This document shows positions 18,692 to 26,966 of a stretch of DNA of 52,769 bases, piece after piece. The notes beneath the pieces are model-generated. The model did not search any database, was not told where the DNA came from, and saw nothing but the letters and a program-made list of their open reading frames with translations. The translations under genes were made by a program, and so were the position numbers. This DNA is from Chloroflexota bacterium (GTDB lineage Bacteria > Chloroflexota > JAJPGV01), in contig JAJPGV010000014.1 in the NCBI GenBank assembly GCA_021325635.1, forward strand, positions 1 to 52,769. Direction: 5' to 3'. Position 1 is the first letter of the stretch. Every line of letters begins with the position of its first letter.

Positions 18692-20095
18692 ATGGCCCAT
18701 CGCCGGCTGGCGCTGCCGACAGCCTCGCTCGGCTACTTCATGGTGATCCTGGACGCCACGGTCGTTAACGTCGCAATACCCGCATTGCGCGCGAGCTTTA
18801 GCACAGACCTGGCGAGCGTCCAGTGGGTCGTCGACGCCTACACGCTCATGTTTGCGGCGTTCCTGCTCACGGGCGGGGCGCTGTCGGATAGGTTTGGCGC
18901 CGGGCGCTTGTTCGTCACCGGAGCGGTGCTGTTCTCAGTAGCTTCCCTGGCTTGTGGCGCTGCTGCCACGCTGAGCATGCTCGTCGTCTTTCGCCTGATC
19001 CAGGGCGCCGGCGCGGCGCTGGAGGTCCCAGCGTCCCTGGCCCTGGTACAAGCCCTCCACGAGGACACAGGCGAGCGCGCCAAAGCGGTAGGACTGTGGG
19101 GTGCCGTGGCTGGCGTCGGGGCCGCCGCCGGCCCGCTCGTTGGCGGCTTGCTTACGTCTGTCACCAGCTGGCGAGCCGTGTTCTTCCTCAACGTCCCGAT
19201 CGGCGTTGCCATTGTTGGCCTGGCCAGGACCTCTCTGCCTGTGGTGAGGACGAGCAATCGCCGCGTCGATCTCCCGGGCCTAAGCCTCGGAATTCTGACG
19301 CTCGCGGGCCTGACCTCTGCGCTCATCGAGGCGGGCAAAGGCGGTTGGGCCTCCAGTGCTGTACTAGCTGGCTTCGCTGTCTTCGTCGTGGCAGCGGTGC
19401 TTCTGGTCGTCGTGGAACATCGGTCAGAGGAGCCGATGCTGCCGCTGAGTCTGTTCGACAACAGAACCTTCTCAGCCGCAAACGTGGTCGGGTCGCTGAT
19501 TAATCTCGGCTTTTACGGACAGCTGTTCGTCATCAACCTGTATGTGCAGGAGGTATGGCAATACTCCGCTCTCCGAGCTGGCGTGGCCCTGTTGCCCGAG
19601 CTGGCCATGGCGACCATCGGCTCCGCGCTTTCGGGGCGGTTCACCAGTCGTACCGGGAGTCCGCGCCTGACCATGCTGGTTGGCCTGCTGCTGGGTGCGG
19701 TTGGCCTGTTCGGCCTAGCCCTGGCGGCCCGCGGCGGCTACGCTGAGCTCATACCGTGCCTGATCGCAGCAGGATTCGGCATGGCCTTCACCATGCCGGC
19801 AGCCACGACGGCGGCCGTCGAAGGTGCACCGAGGGATCGGGCGGGCTTGGCTTCAGGTGTCCTCAACGCTGCGCGCCAGACGGGCGGAGCCGTAGGCATC
19901 GCGCTGCTTGGGACGCTGGCCGGCGGCGCAAACGCGAAAATGGGTTTCGAAGTGGCGATGGTGGCCGCCGGAACGGCCTTCCTGAGCGCAGTCCTCGTCG
20001 TACTGGCTTTGGACGGCGGTCACATTCCGCCGGTTGCCGCCGCGCCATATACGTCCTTCGTGGCGACCCCCAGACATGATGTGTCGAAGCGCTAA
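18692..20095 (+). CDS. MFS multidrug exporter, DHA2 (14-helix) family
   Basis: A 467-residue major facilitator with about 14 hydrophobic helices. Family marks are ILDATVVNVAIPAL in helix 1, motif A GALSDRFGAGRLFVTG, and motif C in helix 5 (GAVAGVGAAAGPLVGGLL followed by SWRAVFFLNVPIG). These place it with EmrB/QacA-type drug:H+ antiporters of the inner membrane. The ATG at 18692 is preferred to an upstream TTG at 18671. It is divergent from an ArsR-type regulator, a common arrangement for inducible efflux. It lies within the proposed tRNA-Pro island and so may have been acquired horizontally. The exported compound is unknown. Confidence 0.92.
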   Translation: MAHRRLALPTASLGYFMVILDATVVNVAIPALRASFSTDLASVQWVVDAYTLMFAAFLLTGGALSDRFGAGRLFVTGAVLFSVASLACGAAATLSMLVVFRLIQGAGAALEVPASLALVQALHEDTGERAKAVGLWGAVAGVGAAAGPLVGGLLTSVTSWRAVFFLNVPIGVAIVGLARTSLPVVRTSNRRVDLPGLSLGILTLAGLTSALIEAGKGGWASSAVLAGFAVFVVAAVLLVVVEHRSEEPMLPLSLFDNRTFSAANVVGSLINLGFYGQLFVINLYVQEVWQYSALRAGVALLPELAMATIGSALSGRFTSRTGSPRLTMLVGLLLGAVGLFGLALAARGGYAELIPCLIAAGFGMAFTMPAATTAAVEGAPRDRAGLASGVLNAARQTGGAVGIALLGTLAGGANAKMGFEVAMVAAGTAFLSAVLVVLALDGGHIPPVAAAPYTSFVATPRHDVSKR

Positions 20096-20449
20096 CCCTG
20101 AAGGCGCTGCAATAGCAGCTCGGCGCAATCGACAGCGCTCGCTGGTTTGGCTCCTCACCGTTGCGGCCGAACCAAACCCGGGGCGAGTGGCGGGAAGCTC
20201 GGCTGGCAGGTCAGTCCCTTCGCACGAGACGTGGCCGGAATACCCGCGGATGCTCACGCGTCTCGGCGGATGGGTCACCTCAGGCCGTTTGCACTGTCCT
20301 GTGCCGATGACATTCCGCATAAGATGGGTCGCCATTGATGGAAGTGACCATGTAGAGCACTACGTGCTGTGGCACTGTTCGGTGCTTTCGAGGGCCAAAA
20401 ATTCCGCAACACGGGACGTCGAGTCAAAGCTGGACAGGCTGTTCGGCTC
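20096..20449. other. Intergenic stretch, no gene seen
   Basis: About 350 bases between convergent genes. No open frame with plausible protein composition, no clear hairpin terminator with a T-run, and no RNA gene were recognised. Confidence 0.5.
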
Positions 20450-21022
20450 TTACGGGTGGATCTTCTCACCCCGCTCTAGCATGCCGATAAACTGGTCCAG
20501 CCGCCGTGCGCGGGCTGCGGGTGTGGTGGCGTGGTGCAGCCGGTAGAGGATCGCATACCGGTTGCGTGACTCTAACGTTGCGAAGAAGGACTTGGCTGCG
20601 GGGTTGCCCTCCAGCGCTTCGGCCAGATCCGCCGGCACCTCGGCGGTTCGCTGTGAGGCGTAAGCGGCCTGCCACCGCCCGTCGGCCCTGGCGGCCTCTA
20701 TTTCGCGCAGACCCGCGGGCTTGATACGCCCCGAGGCGACGAGCGCCTCGGTCTTGTCGCGGTTCACCCGTGACCACTTGCTGCGAGGTCCTCGCGGGGT
20801 GAAGCGCTGCAGCCAGTATTCCCCGTCGAGTGGCTGCTTCTGGCCATCGATCCAGCCGTAGCACAGGGCCACTTCAAGCGCCTCAGGATAGCTGACGCTC
20901 GCGTGGCTCGCCGACTTCTTGGAAATCTGTAACCAGAGACCGCAGGACTCGGCATGGTGCTCATCCAGCCACGCCTCCCACGCTTCGGCGGAATCGAACA
21001 AAAGAACTGGCCGACCGTCCAT
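20450..21022 (-). CDS. YdeI/OmpD-associated family protein
   Basis: About 190 residues with the hallmarks of the YdeI (OmpD-associated, bacteriocin-protection) family: VLLFDSAEAWEAWLDEHH near the N-terminus, GLWLQISKK, YPEALEVALCYGWIDGQKQ, RFTPRGPRSKWSRVN, and a C-terminal helical part with AKSFFATLESRNRYAILY. Members are small soluble proteins, and their molecular function is not established. The start may be this ATG or a GTG three codons upstream (21031), which has AAGG closer to it. It lies within the proposed tRNA-Pro island, convergent with the MFS gene. Confidence 0.88.
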   Translation of the reverse strand: MDGRPVLLFDSAEAWEAWLDEHHAESCGLWLQISKKSASHASVSYPEALEVALCYGWIDGQKQPLDGEYWLQRFTPRGPRSKWSRVNRDKTEALVASGRIKPAGLREIEAARADGRWQAAYASQRTAEVPADLAEALEGNPAAKSFFATLESRNRYAILYRLHHATTPAARARRLDQFIGMLERGEKIHP

Positions 21023-21031
21023 GAGCGCCAC

Positions 21032-21517
21032 TGACCTTACAATGGTAAAGCTGGAAAAGCACCGCGGGGGCCAATCATGGCCGAACCGGCGACCGACACA
21101 AGGCGCAGCGACTGAATTTTCGATGCCCCTTGAGGAACTGTCAGATTGCGGCCAGCCCTGAAGAGCGATGTCCTTGCCGGTCCGGCAAACTTACGGGTTA
21201 CGTCACAGCCGTCAAGGGATATCCATCGTAGCTCGCCTGCTCATAGCCAAAAAGAAAGAGCAGTTGTTATTGGCAGTCTTGTTTCCTCGCGAGTGTGGCA
21301 CCTGAGGGGGTCGGCATTGAGCCGTCACCAAAGGACGCGATTGCCGCTCCGTGCAGATATCGACGCCCCGCAACGCGCTATCTGGTGGACAAGATCGCTA
21401 CTGAGAGCCCATTCTGAGCTTCTATGAAAGCCGCGTGAGTTGTCAACCCCCGCCATTGGCCGGTGTCGGCGCCCAGGGAAAATGTCCGCATGAGGTGAAC
21501 AGCGATTCTGTCCGCTA
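21032..21517. other. Non-coding stretch upstream of the transposase remnant
   Basis: About 485 bases with no supportable gene. It is somewhat less GC-rich than its surroundings. Near 21436-21515 there are short TGTC-containing repeats that could be the eroded end of an insertion sequence, but no clear terminal inverted repeat was found. Confidence 0.45.
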
Positions 21518-21690
21518 GTGCAAGAAGGACAGATTACCTTGGGACAGCGGGAACAAAGACGAGCATTGGTAGTGACGCGCTGCTGCTGGGCATATCCCCA
21601 CGACACCTGCGACGCATTCAACGTCGCTATGAGCAGGAGGGAGTGGCCGGCCTGGTCCACGCCAATCGTGGGCGTGCTCCGGCGAAAACC
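21518..21690 (+). pseudogene. Frameshifted N-terminal fragment of an IS transposase
   Basis: Two frames together spell a transposase N-terminus. The first (from a GTG at 21518) reads ITLGQREQRRALVVTR. After a one-base shift near 21578 the second reads LLLGISPRHLRRIQRRYEQE and then GVAGLVHANRGRAPAKT. This is the helix-turn-helix region of ISNCY/IS1202-like or related transposases (the GLVHxNRGR motif is typical). The reading frame then runs directly into the tRNA-Pro gene, so the catalytic domain is missing. The fragment cannot encode an active enzyme. Confidence 0.65.
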
Positions 21691-21715
21691 GTGGTCGGGC
21701 GGAGAGGATTTGAAC
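21683..21715. repeat. Proximal copy of tRNA-Pro 3'-end repeat (candidate att site)
   Basis: This copy covers the CCA end, acceptor stem and part of the T arm of tRNA-Pro plus eight bases downstream of the gene. It is matched in direct orientation at 17356-17389. Together the copies bracket 4.3 kb lying off the 3' end of the tRNA, which is the geometry of a tRNA-integrated island. Confidence 0.75.
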
Positions 21716-21768
21716 CTCCGACCCCTTGAACCCCATTCAAGTGCGCTACCGGACTGCGCCACCGCCCG
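21692..21768 (-). tRNA. tRNA-Pro (anticodon GGG)
   Basis: The minus strand folds as a complete tRNA: acceptor CGGGCGG paired with CCGCCCG, D arm GCGC...GCGC, anticodon arm CTTGA/TCAAG with loop ATGGGGT giving anticodon GGG, and T arm GGAGG/CCTCT with loop TTCAAAT. A73 and an encoded CCA follow. It reads proline codons CCC and CCU. Its 3' end is duplicated at 17365-17389. Confidence 0.95.
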
Positions 21769-21803
21769 TATCGACTTAAGAGAATAGCAGGGCTCGACGG
21801 ACG

Positions 21804-21835
21804 AAAAAGGGGCGGCCCGCTGCGCGGACCGCCCC
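21804..21835 (-). terminator. Intrinsic terminator of the zinc-ribbon gene
   Basis: On the minus strand a 12-bp GC-rich stem (one mismatch, three-base loop) is followed by a five-T run. It lies 15 bases past the stop of the gene at 21850-22077. Confidence 0.75.
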
Positions 21836-21849
21836 GGAGACGCTTGGTT

Positions 21850-22077
21850 CTAGGCCGCTACCGGTGTCGCCGCCGGCCGAGTCAACTCCACCTCGTCGAG
21901 GTACAGGTGGCCATTGCACTTGTCGCAGCGGCTCGGCGATGGCCGTGTGGGGCCGCTGTAGTGTGGGCCGGGGACGAAGGAGCGGACGGACACCTTTGCC
22001 GGACCGTACTTCACGCCGGACACTTCACCCAGGAAGTGACTGCAGACCATGCATCGAAGATCCGCTCGAAATTCCAT
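21850..22077 (-). CDS. Small zinc-ribbon protein
   Basis: From the ATG at 22077 the product is 75 residues with two CxxC knuckles, CMVC at 9-12 and CDKC at 51-54. That spacing fits a single zinc ribbon. Between them is a basic, Gly/Pro-rich loop. The open frame extends upstream to 22197, but that part looks non-coding. It is followed by a good terminator, so it is probably a single-gene unit. The specific family was not recognised; small zinc ribbons often bind nucleic acid or protein partners. Confidence 0.65.
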   Translation of the reverse strand: MEFRADLRCMVCSHFLGEVSGVKYGPAKVSVRSFVPGPHYSGPTRPSPSRCDKCNGHLYLDEVELTRPAATPVAA

Positions 22078-22392
22078 CTGTCTTCTGCCCCTTTCTTCGT
22101 TGCTGTTCGCTCCACCGGGGCCGCAATTGCTGTGCCCTGGCAGGTTGTCATCAGCATAGGTGCCCCTTTGCCTCAGCGCTATCGGCCTGAAGAACACTTC
22201 GTGGACGGCAAACAGTCGAAGTCCGCATCCTCCATTAGGAGGAGCGAGGGATCGGCCGAAAGGGGGAACAGCGGCTTGCGCGGATTGTTCTAGGGGCTAC
22301 GGGTTAGGGTTCCAGCCAGTCTCACGGCGCAGGTCACCAGCGAGTCCGCGTCCATCTCACTGCCCCCTGGTCCTATCCACTGACCGTCGCCC

Positions 22393-23043
22393 TTACAGCG
22401 CAATCAGCTGGCGTTGGAGCGCCAGGGTAACCGCCTGGGTGCGATCGCTGGCGCCGAGCTTCTGGAAGATGTTGGTTACATGCGTCTTCACCGTGCTCTC
22501 GCTGATCACTAGCTGGGTGGCGATCTCCTTGTTGGCGGCGCCGCGTGCCATGCAGCGCAGCACCTCCAGCTCGCGCTCGGACAGCGTCTCTTCCGGCGCC
22601 GGCCGGCGCGACAGCTCGGCGAAGCGGTTCACCAGGCGGGCAGCTACCGTGGGCTGCAGCAGCGACTCGCCCTGGGCCACCACTCGCACGGCGCGGAACA
22701 GCTCCTCGCGCGGCGCGTCCTTGAGCAGATAGCCCCGCGCGCCTGCCTCGATCCCCTGAAAGATGTACTCATCGCTGTCGAACGTCGTCAGCACCAGCAC
22801 CTCGGTGCCGGGATGGCTGCGCTTGATCTCCCGGATGGCTTCCACGCCATCCATGCGCGGCATCTTCAGATCCATCAGCACCACGTCAGGCTTCAGCCGG
22901 GCCACCTTGTCCACCGCCTCGCGCCCATCAATCGCCTGGCCCACCACCTCGAAGTCCTCCTCCCGGCCGAGCATGGCCGAGAGGCCTTCACGAACCACCG
23001 GGTGGTCGTCCGCCACCAGGATGCGGATCGTCTTCTGCGCCAT
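22393..23043 (-). CDS. NarL/FixJ-type response regulator
   Basis: A 216-residue response regulator. The receiver domain (1-125) has the acidic pair D12-D13, phosphoacceptor D58 in VVLMDLKMP, the T/S switch in LVLTTFDSDE and the conserved Lys in GYLLKDAP. The C-terminal LuxR helix-turn-helix (about 150-210) contains LSERELEVLRCMARGAANKE and STVKTHVTNIFQKLG. It sits 14 bases downstream of the histidine kinase gene on the same strand, so the two form a two-component pair. Target genes are unknown. Confidence 0.95.
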   Translation of the reverse strand: MAQKTIRILVADDHPVVREGLSAMLGREEDFEVVGQAIDGREAVDKVARLKPDVVLMDLKMPRMDGVEAIREIKRSHPGTEVLVLTTFDSDEYIFQGIEAGARGYLLKDAPREELFRAVRVVAQGESLLQPTVAARLVNRFAELSRRPAPEETLSERELEVLRCMARGAANKEIATQLVISESTVKTHVTNIFQKLGASDRTQAVTLALQRQLIAL

Positions 23044-23057
23044 CGTCTCTTCTTAAT

Positions 23058-24332
23058 CTACAAGGCCAGCCGCTCGGGCAGCGGGCGCCGCACCCATAGG
23101 AACACGTGGATCACCGTCCCGTCACCGGGGGCGCTCTCCAGCGTAAACACGCCGTTGGCCAGCTGGCAGCGCTCGCGCATGCTGATGAGCCCGAAGCCGC
23201 CGCCGCTCGAGCTGGGCCCGCGCAGGGCCGCTGGGTCGAATCCGCGGCCGTCGTCGCGGATGGTCAGCGACACACCGGCCTGCTCCCAGGCCAGCGTCAC
23301 GTCCACGTGTCTGGCCTGGGCGTGCTTGCGGATGTTGCCCAGCGCTTCCTGCGTCACGCGCAGCAGACAGGTCTGCGCCTCCACCGCCAGCGGGTATGGC
23401 TCGCCGGTGGCGGTGAAACCCACCTCCGCCTCGCCCTCGGTGCCCAGGCTCTGGACCTCCTGGAAGATCGCACTGTCGAGCGTATTGCGCTCCAGCGGAC
23501 CCGGCAGCAGGTTCCACACCGATCGGCGAGCTTCCTGGAGGCTGTCGCGGGCCAGCGTGCGTGCCCGGTCGAGGTGCGTCTGCGCCGTTTCGGGCTCATC
23601 GTGCAGCACCTGCTCGGCCGCCTCCAGCTGCAGGATGATTCCGGTGAAGCCCTGGGCCAGCGTGTCATGGATCTCCCGAGCCATCCGGTTGCGCTCCTCA
23701 GCGCGCGTGATGTCGCGCTCGCGCTGCAGCGATTCGGAGCGCCCGATGGCGATGATCGAGTAGTCGGCCAGCAGCGTCAGCAGGTCAACGTCGTGTCCCT
23801 GGAAGTCGCGTGGCTGGGCTGAGCCCACCCCCAGGAAGCCGCGCAGGCTGCCGTGCCGCAGCATGGGCACGATGAGCACGCCCCGCACACCGCGGCGGCC
23901 CAGCGTCGAGCGCATGGACCAGCCGCGCTCCTCGTATGGAGGACGCGGCGCCCCGGCCAGGTTCAATTGAATATCCGGCAGCAGCACCGGCTGGCAGGCG
24001 CGCAGCTTCTGCGCCACCATGGGGCCGTGGCCCAGCTCGAATTCGCCCGCAAACTCGGGGCCCAGCTCCTCACCCACACCCGGCTCGCCGCCCCGCAGCA
24101 GGCCGGCCGAGAAGCGATAGCGGCTCGATTCGCCCTCGAACTGCCCCAGCCAGGAGATCTGCGCATCGAGAAGATCGATGGCCGAGGAGACGATGAGCTC
24201 CAGGACGCCACGCGGATCGTATGTACCGTTGATGGCCCGGCCAATCTCGACCAGCTTCCGCCACTGGGCGGCTGCTTGCCGCGCTTGTGGTAGAACGAGG
24301 TCATCCCCGAATGTAACGGGCTGCCTGGGCAT
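23058..24332 (-). CDS. GAF-domain sensor histidine kinase (NarX/DegS-type)
   Basis: A 424-residue soluble kinase starting at the ATG at 24332. The longer frame to 24602 reads through the repeat patch and is rejected. Residues about 30-200 are a GAF sensor domain (VLELIVSSAIDLLDAQ, RGVRGVLIVPMLRHGSLRGF, LLADYSIIAIGRSE). The HisKA_3 dimerisation domain follows, with the phosphorylated H222 in ERNRMAREIHDTLAQGF. The ATPase domain has N box QEALGNIRKHAQA, and G boxes DDGRGFDP and GGGFGLISMRERC. No membrane helices are seen, so it senses a cytoplasmic signal or is recruited by a partner. It phosphorylates the adjacent response regulator. Confidence 0.94.
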   Translation of the reverse strand: MPRQPVTFGDDLVLPQARQAAAQWRKLVEIGRAINGTYDPRGVLELIVSSAIDLLDAQISWLGQFEGESSRYRFSAGLLRGGEPGVGEELGPEFAGEFELGHGPMVAQKLRACQPVLLPDIQLNLAGAPRPPYEERGWSMRSTLGRRGVRGVLIVPMLRHGSLRGFLGVGSAQPRDFQGHDVDLLTLLADYSIIAIGRSESLQRERDITRAEERNRMAREIHDTLAQGFTGIILQLEAAEQVLHDEPETAQTHLDRARTLARDSLQEARRSVWNLLPGPLERNTLDSAIFQEVQSLGTEGEAEVGFTATGEPYPLAVEAQTCLLRVTQEALGNIRKHAQARHVDVTLAWEQAGVSLTIRDDGRGFDPAALRGPSSSGGGFGLISMRERCQLANGVFTLESAPGDGTVIHVFLWVRRPLPERLAL

Positions 24333-24354
24333 GCGTGTCAGACTATAGCGCCGA

Positions 24355-24632
24355 GGTCGCTGCGCTCCCAGTGAAGAGTGAAGAGTGAAGAGTGAAGAGT
24401 TAGAAGCCAAGAGTGGCCGGGGGCAGCCAGCTGCGCTCGGCTGCCACGTCGGGCCTGCCACTCCGCGCGCCCCCCACTCGTCACCCTTCCCACCACGCCG
24501 CGCCATTGATGCGCGGCACTCCTCACTCCTCCGTTCTCCTTCCTCACTCCTCACCACAAGCCGCGCCCCTGGCGCGCGCGTCCCGCACCCTTCACTCTTC
24601 ACTCTTCACTCTTCACTGGGAGCGCAGCGACC
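24355..24632. repeat. 43-bp perfect inverted repeat enclosing about 190 bp
   Basis: The left arm 24355-24397 and right arm 24590-24632 are exact reverse complements. Each arm joins a GGTCGCTGCGCTCCCA block to a GAAGAGT/ACTCTTC tandem run. The enclosed segment is strongly pyrimidine-rich on the plus strand near its right end. No protein is encoded. It resembles a non-autonomous hairpin element or recombination between dispersed repeats. Confidence 0.85.
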
Positions 24633-24677
24633 GCACTCTTCACTGCGAGCGCAGCGACCGCACTCTTCACTGCGAGT
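24608..24677. repeat. 27-bp tandem repeat, 2.6 copies
   Basis: Units begin at 24608, 24635 and 24662 (the last truncated). Each starts ACTCTTCACTG and carries GAGCGCAGCGACCGC; copies one and two differ at one base. The array abuts the GTG start of the DUF2298 gene, where a short GTCAC-GAA-GTGAC hairpin (24676-24688) covers the start codon. Confidence 0.85.
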
Positions 24678-24683
24678 CACGAA

Positions 24684-26966
24684 GTGACGAGCCCCCTCCT
24701 CTGGTGGCTGATGGCCGAAGTGCTCGGCCTGGTGGCCCTGCCGGTGTGTTTCTTCCTATTCAAGAGCCTGCCGGACCGCGGCTACGCCTTCAGCAAAATC
24801 CTGGGGCTCCTGCTGCTCGGTTATGTGACCTGGCTGGTGGCCGAGCTGCAGTTCGTCGACTTCAGCCAGGCCACGGTCTACGCCTTCCTGGTGCTGCTGG
24901 CTGCCGGCTCTGCCTGGCTCATCCGGCACGACTGGCGTGAGCTGCTCGACTTCGTCCGGCTCAAGCAGCGCCTGATCCTGGGCTATGAGGCCATCTTCCT
25001 GGCCGCTTTCGGCTTCCTGGTATGGTTCCGCGGCTTCAATCCACAGATCGACGGGACCGAGAAGCCGATGGACTTTGCCCTCATCAACGGCATCCTGCGC
25101 TCGGGGCAGTTTCCGCCCGAGGACCCCTGGATGTCGGGCTTCAGCATCAGCTACTACTACTTCGGCTACTACCTCGACGCGCTGATGATCCGGCTGACCG
25201 GCGTCATGCCGGCCGTCGGCTTCAACCTGGCGCTGGCGTCGATCTTCGGCCTGACCGCGCTGGCCATCGCCGGTCTGCTCTACAACCTCACCGGCCGGCT
25301 GTCCGCCGGCGTGCTCGGCGCCTTCCTCACACTGCTGGCGAGCAACGCCGACGGCTTCCTGCGCGTGCTCAGCTACCGGACGCTGGACCCACAGAAGTTC
25401 TGGTGGTGGTGGGACAGCTCCCGGGTGCTCAAGAGCGGCTGCGGCGGACAATGCATCGACGAATTCCCGCAGTTCAGCTTCATGCTGGGCGACCTGCACC
25501 CGCACGTGATGGCCCTGCCGCTGGCGGCGTTGGCCCTGGGGCTGGCGCTGGCCATGCTGCGCCGCGCCGAGCCCCTGCGCTGGCAGCGCTCCGAATGGCT
25601 GACGCTGCTGGTCGTTCCCCTCGCCGCCGGATCCCTCGGCTTCGTGAATACCTGGGACCTACCCGTTTACCTCGGCATCGTGCTCCTCGCCGTTATCCTG
25701 CGCCAGCTCGTCGGCCCGCTCCCCGGCGCGTCCGTCTCCCCCGGCAGCCGAGTCGAGATCTCCAGCGGAGCCCCTTCGTCTTCGACTCCCGGCCCCCAGC
25801 CCCCGGCCCCCACCCCCCGGCACTCGGCACTCACCTCTCGGCACTCATTTGATTGGCGTGCGCCGGCCTGGATCGCGGCGCTCGCCATCGCGGCCTACCT
25901 GCCGTTCTACGTCGGCTTCCAGTCCCAGGCGGGCGGCATCGGGTTGGTCGACGGACAGACGACCCCACAGGAGTTCCTGGGTATGTGGGCCATCCCCGTC
26001 CTGCTGGCGCTCGGGCTGCTGGTCACCGTGATCCGCCTGCCCGATCGTGATCTGATGGTGCTGGCTATCGCGAGCGTGGGCATCGAAGTCATTACCAGGC
26101 ACTGGCTGGTGTCCATCATGCTGCCGCTGGCGCTGGCCATCGTCTGGCACGTCGTGCGCCAGCTGCGCTACCGCGAGTGGGACCCGGACAAGACGTTCGT
26201 GCTGGGGCTTACCGCGATTGCCTTTGGGCTGTTTGCCGTATGCGAAGTCGTGTTCCTCAAAGACACCTTCAACAACCGCATGAACACCATCTTCAAGTTC
26301 TATTACGAAGCGTGGCTGCTGCTGGCCATCGCCGGAGCCTACTCCATGGTCCACATCTCCCAGCGCCTCAAGGCGGTTCCGGCGGCTCGCTATGCCTGGC
26401 TGGGAGGCAGCGCGGCCGCCCTGGTGATGGTGTCGCTGTACCCCATCGCCTCCTTCTACACCAAGGCCGAGGAGCTCAAGCCCGCCTGGACGCTGGACGG
26501 CAGCGCTTTCCTGGCCACCCGCGCTCCCGGCGACCTGGCGGGCATCCGCTGGCTGAATTCCACCGTCGCCGGCGACCCCGTGGTCGCTGAGGCCACGGGC
26601 GACGAGTACAGCGCCTTCGGCCGGTTTGGCACCTACACCGGCCTGGCCAGCATCCTCGGTTGGGCCGGGCACGAGCTGCAGTGGCGCGGCGTATGGAAGG
26701 AGCAGCCCAAGCGCATAAGCGATCTCACCGCCCTGTACAGCACCACAAATACGGACGAGATCAAGAACCTGCTGCGGCAGTACAACGTATCGTATGTGGT
26801 AGTTGGCCCGCTCGAGCGCCAGAAGTACGGCAACCGAGACTACAGTCAGTTTCAAAACGTCGGCCAGGTCGTTTTCAATGAAAACGGCACGACCATATAC
26901 CGCGTGGACGGCCAGGCTCAGGCCGGTCCCAGCTTAGTGGGAGTGAGAAGTGGCAGCAACGGTTGA
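24684..26966 (+). CDS. DUF2298 (Chlor_Arch_YYY) multi-pass membrane protein
   Basis: A 760-residue polytopic membrane protein of the DUF2298 family, which is largely confined to Chloroflexota and some archaea. Recognisable segments are TEKPMDFALINGILRSGQFP, PWMSGFSISYYYFGYYLDA, EFPQFSFMLGDLHPHVMALP and FNNRMNTIFKFYYEAWLLL. The fold resembles GT-C glycosyltransferases, so transfer of sugars to lipid-linked acceptors or wall polymers is plausible but unproven. The start is a GTG at 24684 next to a repeat array. Residues about 366-390 are a Pro/Ser/Thr/His low-complexity insert encoded by CACTC-rich repeats. It overlaps the next gene by 17 bases, indicating an operon. Confidence 0.88.
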   Translation: MTSPLLWWLMAEVLGLVALPVCFFLFKSLPDRGYAFSKILGLLLLGYVTWLVAELQFVDFSQATVYAFLVLLAAGSAWLIRHDWRELLDFVRLKQRLILGYEAIFLAAFGFLVWFRGFNPQIDGTEKPMDFALINGILRSGQFPPEDPWMSGFSISYYYFGYYLDALMIRLTGVMPAVGFNLALASIFGLTALAIAGLLYNLTGRLSAGVLGAFLTLLASNADGFLRVLSYRTLDPQKFWWWWDSSRVLKSGCGGQCIDEFPQFSFMLGDLHPHVMALPLAALALGLALAMLRRAEPLRWQRSEWLTLLVVPLAAGSLGFVNTWDLPVYLGIVLLAVILRQLVGPLPGASVSPGSRVEISSGAPSSSTPGPQPPAPTPRHSALTSRHSFDWRAPAWIAALAIAAYLPFYVGFQSQAGGIGLVDGQTTPQEFLGMWAIPVLLALGLLVTVIRLPDRDLMVLAIASVGIEVITRHWLVSIMLPLALAIVWHVVRQLRYREWDPDKTFVLGLTAIAFGLFAVCEVVFLKDTFNNRMNTIFKFYYEAWLLLAIAGAYSMVHISQRLKAVPAARYAWLGGSAAALVMVSLYPIASFYTKAEELKPAWTLDGSAFLATRAPGDLAGIRWLNSTVAGDPVVAEATGDEYSAFGRFGTYTGLASILGWAGHELQWRGVWKEQPKRISDLTALYSTTNTDEIKNLLRQYNVSYVVVGPLERQKYGNRDYSQFQNVGQVVFNENGTTIYRVDGQAQAGPSLVGVRSGSNG

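Noticed and set aside
24355-24677. A CRISPR-like array
   Set aside because: The repeats are head-to-tail without unique spacers of constant length and form a long inverted pair; no cas genes are in the window.
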